In this document: in pieces, positions 57,779 through 64,000 of the stretch
How the letters are laid out: every line of letters begins with the position of its first letter
Position numbering within the stretch: the first letter of the stretch is position 1
DNA from: Nocardia sp. NBC_01329
Lineage (GTDB): Bacteria > Actinomycetota > Actinomycetes > Mycobacteriales > Mycobacteriaceae
Direction of reading: 5' to 3'
Assembly (NCBI RefSeq): GCF_035956715.1
Contig: NZ_CP108381.1
Span: 5,798,001-5,862,000, forward strand
DNA length: 64,000 bases
Notes under the pieces: model-generated
What the model saw: only the letters and a program-made list of their open reading frames with translations
Told to the model about the DNA's origin: nothing
Database searches by the model: none
Program-made: the position numbers and the translations under genes

Positions 57779-59134
57779 GTGACCGAGCCGAAACCATCTG
57801 CCGCAGACGCCGTTCACCCCATCGTCCGGCAGACCGCGGAATGGGCCTGGCGGCTGCTGGTGATCTTCGCCCTGATCGGGGTGCTCGCTGCGGCAGTGCG
57901 GCGGCTCGACACCGTGGTGATCCCGCTGTCCATCGCCATGCTGGCGGCCGCGCTGCTCGCCCCGCTGGTGGACTGGATGCAGCGGCGCGGGGTACCGCGC
58001 GGGGTCGGTGTTTTCGTGGCACTGCTCGGATCGCTGGGCTTGGTCGCCGGGGTGGTGACCTTCGTGGTGGAGCAGTTCGTGGTCGGTGTGCCGCAGCTCT
58101 CGGACGAGTTCACCAACAGCATCCACAAGGTCCAGGACTGGGCGATCAACGGTCCGATGCATCTGAGTGACGAGCAGATCCGCAATGCCGGTGATGCGAC
58201 GGTCCGGGCCATCCAGTCCAACCAGGACACGCTCACCAGCGGTGCCCTCACCACTGCCACCATGATCGGGCACATCCTGACGGGCACCTTCCTGACCCTG
58301 TTCATCCTCATCTTCCTGCTCTACAGCGGCGACCAGATCTGGCATTTCATCACCCGGGTGGTGCCGACGGCGCACCGGGAACGGGTGCGCACCGCCGGGG
58401 AACTCGGGTTCGGATCGCTGGTGGGTTTCGTGCGGGCCACCGTCGTGGTCGCCGCGGTGGATGCGATCGGTATCGGCGCGGGACTGGCCCTACTGGGGGT
58501 GCCGCTCGCGCTGCCGCTGGCATCGCTGGTGTTCATCAGCGCGTTCATCCCGATCATCGGCGCGTTCCTGGCCGGTTTCGTGGCTGTGTTCATCGCCCTG
58601 GTCACCAAGGGTTTCGTGACCGCGCTCATCGTGCTCGGCATCATCGTGGCGGTGATGCAGCTGGAGGGGCATGTGCTGCAACCCTTGTTGCTCGGGCGGG
58701 CCGTGCGGATCCATCCGCTCGCGGTAGTACTCGCGATCGCCGCGGGCGTTGTGCTGGGTGGGATCGCCGGCGGCTTGCTGGCGGTACCGCTGGTCGCCGT
58801 GCTCAACACCGCCATCCGCTCACTGCTGGCCACGGACCCCGAAGAACTGCTGGGCGAGCTGACGCCGGACCGTAAAGGTATCTATGTGGCCGAACCGGAT
58901 TCACCGGAAGTCGGGGACCACTCCACGGTCGGACCGCAGACCCTGGGCCGTTTCGATATCGGTGCCCTGCTCGCCGAAGCGCAGCGGCGGTTACCGCTGG
59001 CCCGGACCGCCGACCCGGACCCGCGCGGCACCGATACCCTCACTCGGCCGGATCCGGTCGCCGACCGGCGTGAAAACCGAGATGAGCAGGGCTTACCCCG
59101 GGTCCCGCCACCCCCGTATCCGGGAATGCCCTGA
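57779..59134 (+). CDS. AI-2E-family (UPF0118) transporter
   Basis: 451 residues with seven or eight helices. LLVIFALIGVLAAAVRRLDT, VIPLSIAMLAAALLAPLVDW and the C-terminal VMQLEGHVLQPLLLGRAVRI are the family signatures. A Pro/Asp-rich cytoplasmic tail of about 90 residues ends PPPPYPGMP. It occupies the position of Rv0205 relative to mmpL3. Despite the family name, transport of autoinducer-2 is unproven; Na/H antiport has been shown for some relatives. GTG at 57779 chosen; a GTG at 57761 is also possible. Confidence 0.9.
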   Translation: MTEPKPSAADAVHPIVRQTAEWAWRLLVIFALIGVLAAAVRRLDTVVIPLSIAMLAAALLAPLVDWMQRRGVPRGVGVFVALLGSLGLVAGVVTFVVEQFVVGVPQLSDEFTNSIHKVQDWAINGPMHLSDEQIRNAGDATVRAIQSNQDTLTSGALTTATMIGHILTGTFLTLFILIFLLYSGDQIWHFITRVVPTAHRERVRTAGELGFGSLVGFVRATVVVAAVDAIGIGAGLALLGVPLALPLASLVFISAFIPIIGAFLAGFVAVFIALVTKGFVTALIVLGIIVAVMQLEGHVLQPLLLGRAVRIHPLAVVLAIAAGVVLGGIAGGLLAVPLVAVLNTAIRSLLATDPEELLGELTPDRKGIYVAEPDSPEVGDHSTVGPQTLGRFDIGALLAEAQRRLPLARTADPDPRGTDTLTRPDPVADRRENRDEQGLPRVPPPPYPGMP

Positions 59135-59170
59135 TGCGGGATCCGGACGCTGCTGGGTAATCTCGGATCT

Positions 59171-59869
59171 ATGAACGGCCCGGATCCGGTTTTCGACGGT
59201 GCGGGTCCCGGTAGCCAGGTCGGCAACCGGGACCTGCGTGTTTCCGATGCCGAACGGGAACATGTCGGGCAACTGCTGCAGCGCGCGGTGGGTCTGGGCA
59301 TGCTCTCCCTCGGGGAGTTCACCGAGCGGATGGATACCGCCCTGGCCTCGCGGACCCGCGGCGAACTGAACTCGGTACTCGTCGATCTGCCCGGGGTCCG
59401 GTTGATCGGCGAACCCACCACCGAGCGAGCGTCCGGTCACGGTAAACCCGTGCCGCTACCGCAACCCGGCGCCGCCACCTCCGGGCTGGCCGCGATGGTG
59501 CAGGGCGGGGTCATCCGGCCGCGTATGTCCGGGGTGAACCGCCGGGGCAATTGGCAGGTCGCTCCGATGCTGCGGGTCAACAGCTGGTTGTCCGGGGTGA
59601 CCCTGGATTTCACCCAGGCGATCATGACCACCCAGGTGGTGGAGATCCAGGTCGACGACTACGCGAGTTCACTCACCCTCATGGTGCCGCAGGAAGCCAC
59701 GGTCGATCTGGACGGCCTCGAACTGGTCGGTTCCAGCGTCAACAACAAGGTCCGCAGCGGCCCGCCGATCGGCCCGCTGCATCTGCTGGTGCACGGACGG
59801 GTCCGATTCGGGTCGGTCACCGCCAGGCAACCCTTCATGGCGCACTGGCGGCGACTGCTCGGGCAGTGA
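59171..59869 (+). CDS. DUF1707 domain protein with LiaF-like C-terminal region
   Basis: 232 residues. The N-terminal DUF1707 block (LRVSDAEREHVGQLLQRAVG, then GMLSLGEFTERMDTALASRT) ends near residue 80. A Pro-rich linker follows, then a beta-helical region (NWQVAPMLRVNSWLSGVTLD, FTQAIMTTQVVEIQVDDYAS, LTLMVPQEATVDLDGLELVG) like the cell-wall-active antibiotic response domain. There is no membrane helix. It is convergent with mmpL3 and probably relates to envelope stress. ATG at 59171. Confidence 0.85.
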   Translation: MNGPDPVFDGAGPGSQVGNRDLRVSDAEREHVGQLLQRAVGLGMLSLGEFTERMDTALASRTRGELNSVLVDLPGVRLIGEPTTERASGHGKPVPLPQPGAATSGLAAMVQGGVIRPRMSGVNRRGNWQVAPMLRVNSWLSGVTLDFTQAIMTTQVVEIQVDDYASSLTLMVPQEATVDLDGLELVGSSVNNKVRSGPPIGPLHLLVHGRVRFGSVTARQPFMAHWRRLLGQ

Positions 59870-59882
59870 AACCCGAGCGCCA

Positions 59883-62800
59883 CTAATCCTGTTCGCGTCG
59901 GCGCAGCAGTTCGTTCACGCTGACCGAACGGCCCTCACCGTGCTGGTGGCGGCCGCTGTCATCGGCCGGCGTACCGGCCTGTTGACGGCGCGCGGATCGC
60001 AGACCCGCCATCCACGACTCGATGCTGTTGCGTTCGCGCGGGTCCGGATTCTGCTGGGGGCCGGTCCCTTCGGCGGACTGCTGAGCCAAGCTGTCGGGTC
60101 GCTGTTCGGGTCGCTGTTCGACGGGGGCCGGACGTTCGGCGGGCCGGGTCGGCGGCTCCGGTGCCCGGTAGAGACCGGGCACCGCCGGAGGCTGGGCACC
60201 CGGCACCCGGCGCGGCAGTTCGGGTAGGGCCGAAGCGGGCCTACCCGGAGCGGCGCCGGGATCGGGAATCCGGGGCATACGTCGCGGCTGCGAACCCTGG
60301 TCCTGCGGCGACCGCGTATCCGGCTGGACGTCGGGTCCGGGGCGACGCGGCGGAACCGGTGGTCGCGCCGGACCCTGGCCGGGGCCGGGACGGCCGGGGG
60401 GACGTCCTTCGGGTGCCGGTGGACGCGGTGGGGCGGGCGGCCTGATCGCACCACCGGGTTGTCCGGGCGCACCGGGTATCCGCGGTGAACTGTCCGGCTG
60501 GGGGCGGGGGGTGGTGCCGCCGGTCCGGGTCTGCTGCGGCGTGGGCGGTAGGGGAGGCGCGTCGGCCGGGGTCGGATAGACGGTGCGGCCGCTCGCGTTC
60601 TGAGCGTCGGCGTCCTCGGTCGGTTCGGAGGCGAACAGGCCCCGCAGGTTCGGCGTGCCGAACCCGGCGCGGCCCGGTCCGGCCGGGGGCCCGCTCGGAG
60701 AAGCCGGGGCGCGCGGTGTGTCGGCGGCGGGCCTGGGCTGGTCCGGTCCGGGGTGATCGTTCTGCGGGCGGCCGGGACCGGGCGGGTTACCGGGAGCGCG
60801 ACCGGGTTGCGGCCGGAGATCGCTGCGTGGGCCGGGACCACGGCCCGGTTCGGGCCCCGGGGCGCCGGGGCCACGCCCGGCTTCGGGCATACGCCCGGGG
60901 AGACGGCTCGCTCCCACACCCGGCTCGGCGCCACCCGCGTGCTGCTGAGGATTCCGGTTGGGCGACCGGCCTTCGGTGGGCGACTGCGTCGCGGAGGGCT
61001 GCGGACCGTGGCCCTCGGCGGGTGGGCGGGGACCACGGCTACCGGGTTCTTCGGACGCGCCCCGGCGGGGCTCACCGGAACTCTCGGTGCGCGGGTTCGC
61101 GCGCGGACGCGTCGGATCCAGTGGGGTGGGCATCTGCTGTTTGGGCGCCGCGGGACCGGGCGCCGGAGGCTGGTTGCGAGCGGCTTTGCTCTGTCCCTTG
61201 TCCACCGACTGCATATGCGCGGTCGGTGCGGCCGACTCGATCTCTTCCCGGCTGCGTTTGAGCACCGGGGTTTTGCGCTGCTTCTCGGTGTCGATCGCCG
61301 GCATCAGCATGGTGACCGGATCGGTGACCGGGGTCGTTTTGACCAGGTCGACCACATCGCCGCCGCCGGGCCGCTCATCGTCGAGGATGGGTTCGCCCAG
61401 ACCGATCTTCTGCTGGATCCGCTTCATCCAGGCGGGTGCCCACCAGCAGTCGTCGCCGAGCAGCTTCATGGTCGCCGGAACGAGCAGCATCCGCAGGATG
61501 GTGGCGTCGATGATGAGCGCGGCGATCATGCCGTAGGCGATGTACTGCATCATCACCAGATCGGAGAACGCGAAGGCGCCGGTCACCACCAGCAGGATCA
61601 GGGCGGCCGCGGTGATGATGCGACCGGTGTGCGCGGTGCCGATACGGACCGCTTCGGTGGTCGAGGCGCCTTGCGCGCGGGCCTCGACCATTCGCGACAG
61701 CAGGAACACCTCGTAGTCGGTGGACAGGCCGTAGATGATCGCGATGATCAGCACCAGCACCGGCGACATGATGGCCTGTGGGGTGAAGTTGAGTAGGCCC
61801 GCGCCGTGGCCGTCGACGAATATCCAGGTCAGGATGCCGAGGGTGGAGCCGAGGCCGAGGGCGCTCATCAGCGCTGCCTTGATGGGCAGCACCAGTGACC
61901 CGAATGTCAGGAACATCAGCACCGTGGTGACCAACAGCACCATGGCGATCATCAACGGGATCCGGTCCAGCAGGGCGTCGATACTGTCCATCTGCAGCGT
62001 CGGCTGACCGCCGACCAGCATGGTCACATCGTCGGGGACCTCGATCGACCGGAGATAGTCGACGGTCGGTTCGTAATCCTCGGAATCGAGCAGGGTCGCG
62101 CTCGAGCGGAAGAGATCCTTGCGCTCGGGGGATTGGGAAGGGACCGAGAACCCGGACGCATCCGCCAGGCCCGGAGCCTTGTCGGCCTCCTTCATCACTT
62201 TCGCGATGGACCGGGTGTTCTCGCCGATGAAGATCAACTGGATCGGATCGGATTGGCGCAGCGGGAAGGTCTGGTCGAATTCCTCCTGCGCGACCCGGGT
62301 GGCGTTGTCCGGCGGCAGATAGCGTTCGCTCATACCGCCGAAGGCGAGGTTCTTCACCGGGATGATCAGCAGCAGGAGCAGCACACAGATCGGAATGGCG
62401 ATCTTGAGTGGATGTTGCATGACCCAGGTGGTGGCCCGGCCCCAGAAGCTGGCTTCGACCTCCTCGGCGGATTTGGTCTTGCGGATCTGCTTGAAGCTGA
62501 GCATGTCGACCCGTTTGCCCAGCACGCTCAGCATGGCGGGCAGCAGGGTGATCGAGGCGAGCGCGGCCAGCGCGACGGTGGCGATGGTGCCGTAGGCCAT
62601 GGACTTGAGGAAGCCCTGCGGGAAGAGGAGCAGACCGCCGAGGCTGGCGATGATCATCGTCGCGGAGAAGACGACCGTACGTCCGGCGGTGGTCACCGAG
62701 CGGCGGACCGCCGCCGCGGTGTCGTATCCCTCGGCGAGTTCCTCGCGGAAGCGGCTGACGATGAACAGCCCGTAGTCGATGGCCAGACCGAGACCGATCA

Positions 62801-63542
62801 TCGAGACCACCGCCCCGACGAATGTGTTCACCTCGGTGAACTTCGTCAGCATCATGATGATGCCGTTGGCGCTGATGATGGTCAGGCCGCCGATGATCAG
62901 CGGCAGGGCCGCGGCCACCACGCCGCCGAAGATGAAGAACAGCAGGATGCCCACAGCCGGGATGGCCAGGATCTCCATGCGGTGCTGGTCGTGCGCCATG
63001 GTGTCGTTGAGCGTGCCCGACACCGGCTGTAGGCCCGCTACCTGCACATTGACGCCGTCGATATCGAAAACGTCCTTGACGGCCCGGAAGTTGCGGACCA
63101 TCTCGGTGTCGTTGTCGCCGACGATCGCGATGGAGGCGAAGGTCTTGGTCTTGTCCTTGGAACCGAAGACCGCGGGCTGGGATTCGCCGGTCTCGGTCTT
63201 CCAGTAGGCGGCGTTGACCTTGTCGATCTGATCCGGATGGTCCCGGGGCAGCCGGTTCAGGCTGTCGACGATCTTGTCCCGGAACGCCGGATCACTGTCG
63301 ATGGTCTGACCCTCGGGCGCGGTATAGAGAACCAGCACATCGGCTTGGTGGTCGCGCCCCCAAGCCCCGTCGGACAGTTCGGCGGCCTCGACGGATTCGG
63401 AGTTCGGATCGAACAGACCGCTGGAGCTGAGATGGTCCGCCAGCCCGAGACCGTAGGCCCCGAGGCCCAGCATCCCGGCGACGACAACTCCGATGACGGC
63501 GAATCGCAACCGATAGACCAGATCGCCCCAGCGGGTGAACAC
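59883..63542 (-). CDS. mmpL3: MmpL3-type RND transporter with a very long Pro-rich tail
   Basis: 1219 residues; mycobacterial MmpL3 is about 940. It flips and exports trehalose monomycolate. Twelve helices, two porter domains, and the proton-relay pairs Asp256-Tyr257 (LGLAIDYGLFIVSRF) and Asp609-Tyr610 (YGLSTDYEVFLLSRM) are present. The first pair falls at the same residue numbers as in M. tuberculosis. After the last helix (about 690) a Pro/Arg/Gly-rich disordered tail of about 450 residues follows. GTG at 63542 directly abuts the TAA of the NYN gene. Order AI-2E, (DUF1707), MmpL3, NYN matches Rv0205-Rv0207c. Confidence 0.93.
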   Translation of the reverse strand: MFTRWGDLVYRLRFAVIGVVVAGMLGLGAYGLGLADHLSSSGLFDPNSESVEAAELSDGAWGRDHQADVLVLYTAPEGQTIDSDPAFRDKIVDSLNRLPRDHPDQIDKVNAAYWKTETGESQPAVFGSKDKTKTFASIAIVGDNDTEMVRNFRAVKDVFDIDGVNVQVAGLQPVSGTLNDTMAHDQHRMEILAIPAVGILLFFIFGGVVAAALPLIIGGLTIISANGIIMMLTKFTEVNTFVGAVVSMIGLGLAIDYGLFIVSRFREELAEGYDTAAAVRRSVTTAGRTVVFSATMIIASLGGLLLFPQGFLKSMAYGTIATVALAALASITLLPAMLSVLGKRVDMLSFKQIRKTKSAEEVEASFWGRATTWVMQHPLKIAIPICVLLLLLIIPVKNLAFGGMSERYLPPDNATRVAQEEFDQTFPLRQSDPIQLIFIGENTRSIAKVMKEADKAPGLADASGFSVPSQSPERKDLFRSSATLLDSEDYEPTVDYLRSIEVPDDVTMLVGGQPTLQMDSIDALLDRIPLMIAMVLLVTTVLMFLTFGSLVLPIKAALMSALGLGSTLGILTWIFVDGHGAGLLNFTPQAIMSPVLVLIIAIIYGLSTDYEVFLLSRMVEARAQGASTTEAVRIGTAHTGRIITAAALILLVVTGAFAFSDLVMMQYIAYGMIAALIIDATILRMLLVPATMKLLGDDCWWAPAWMKRIQQKIGLGEPILDDERPGGGDVVDLVKTTPVTDPVTMLMPAIDTEKQRKTPVLKRSREEIESAAPTAHMQSVDKGQSKAARNQPPAPGPAAPKQQMPTPLDPTRPRANPRTESSGEPRRGASEEPGSRGPRPPAEGHGPQPSATQSPTEGRSPNRNPQQHAGGAEPGVGASRLPGRMPEAGRGPGAPGPEPGRGPGPRSDLRPQPGRAPGNPPGPGRPQNDHPGPDQPRPAADTPRAPASPSGPPAGPGRAGFGTPNLRGLFASEPTEDADAQNASGRTVYPTPADAPPLPPTPQQTRTGGTTPRPQPDSSPRIPGAPGQPGGAIRPPAPPRPPAPEGRPPGRPGPGQGPARPPVPPRRPGPDVQPDTRSPQDQGSQPRRMPRIPDPGAAPGRPASALPELPRRVPGAQPPAVPGLYRAPEPPTRPAERPAPVEQRPEQRPDSLAQQSAEGTGPQQNPDPRERNSIESWMAGLRSARRQQAGTPADDSGRHQHGEGRSVSVNELLRRREQD

Positions 63543-64000
63543 TTAAGCGACTCCTTGTGCGGGGCGAGAGGTGAGCAGCGCCGACAGCGGCCGGAACGGC
63601 TGCAGCCAGGCACCCTCGTCGGGCAGCGAGTCGAGGCTCACCCGCGGTAGCGGTTCGCGGAAAACTCCGGGGATGTCCTCGAGGTCGACGAATTCGAGAG
63701 TATCGGATGTTACTGCCCAACTCGCGTGCTCGCGGAAGCCGAGCACCTGAACCGGGATGCCGTCGTCGGCCAGCTGTTCCAGCGGTTCGCGGAACGCCTG
63801 CCCGTCGGCGGAGGCCACAATGATCCCGGCCAGACCCGAACCTCGGGTGCGCTGCGCGATATGGCCGAGCATATCCGAATCGACATCGGAATCCTCGTCG
63901 ATCTTCGGCTTCGCGAAAACGGCATACCCGACATTGCGTAGCGCCTCGACCCACGGCCGGACCACGTCCGCGGTTCCGGGGGCGATATTGGTGAACACGG
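63543..64000 (-). CDS. NYN-domain protein, N-terminus outside the window
   Basis: C-terminal 151 or more residues of a NYN (PIN-like) RNase-fold protein, equivalent to Rv0207c beside mmpL3. Acidic residues in KPKIDEDSDVDSDMLGHIAQ and the segment GIIVASADGQAFREPLEQLA, then DGIPVQVLGFREHASW, belong to the NYN core. The start is beyond 64000. It is immediately upstream of mmpL3 (stop and start adjacent), so the two are co-transcribed. RNA cleavage is a fold-based prediction. Confidence 0.85.
   Translation of the reverse strand, partial: VFTNIAPGTADVVRPWVEALRNVGYAVFAKPKIDEDSDVDSDMLGHIAQRTRGSGLAGIIVASADGQAFREPLEQLADDGIPVQVLGFREHASWAVTSDTLEFVDLEDIPGVFREPLPRVSLDSLPDEGAWLQPFRPLSALLTSRPAQGVA

Overview
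The window is high-GC actinobacterial chromosome from a mycolic-acid-bearing genus, most likely Nocardia or a close relative. The main evidence is an mmpL3-type locus (AI-2E-family protein, DUF1707 protein, MmpL3, NYN protein) arranged like Mycobacterium tuberculosis Rv0205-Rv0207c, a LpqY/SugABC-like trehalose-type importer, F420-linked enzymes, a six-helix/HAMP adenylate cyclase, and frequent GTG starts. I see no rRNA, tRNA, insertion sequence, prophage or CRISPR array.

Layout. 0-8.5 kb: sugar importer (two permeases and a binding lipoprotein on the minus strand, with the ATPase about 4 kb away), a DUF2786/metallohydrolase pair, a lipoprotein epoxide hydrolase behind a nested-palindrome operator, and menC. 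8.8-16 kb: S9 peptidase, MerR regulator, a nine-unit 23-bp repeat array, a TIG/ice-binding-like protein, a small HATPase/MerR pair with a possible leader peptide, and a cold-shock gene. 16.2-25.8 kb: a catabolic island of two divergent operons around an IclR regulator, with matching palindromes on both sides. One arm encodes an MFS transporter, CoA-transferase, cyclic amidohydrolase and FAD dehydrogenase; the other encodes a CitE-like lyase, a cyclase-family hydrolase and an MmgE/PrpD protein. A perfect 29-bp-arm hairpin closes it. 26-33 kb: small secreted proteins, an alpha/beta hydrolase, an F420 oxidoreductase, a His-rich peptide, an SDR, a GH63-type glucosylglycerate hydrolase and an SdpI-like protein. 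33-40 kb: leuS, a PhoX-like protein and a GH25 lysozyme, framed by three copies of a 91-bp dispersed repeat.

40.2-42.3 kb holds what I consider the most interesting unit. A TIGR04222-type membrane protein ending in a Gly/Cys tail, a DUF692 (multinuclear iron oxidase, MNIO) enzyme and a small partner protein are tightly coupled. The arrangement looks like a peptide-modification system in which the Cys tail is the substrate.

43-57.7 kb: an EXLDI protein with a Drr-type ABC exporter, YqgE, an acyltransferase, zinc alcohol dehydrogenase, a DUF385-type F420 protein, aroQ, a penicillin-binding-like lipoprotein that lacks the catalytic SxxK, membrane proteins, an adenylate cyclase, and a three-gene DUF6879/XRE cassette. 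57.8-64 kb: the mmpL3 locus, with MmpL3 carrying an exceptionally long proline-rich tail. MmpL3 exports trehalose monomycolate, whose trehalose is normally recovered by LpqY-SugABC, so the two ends of the window may serve the same cycle.
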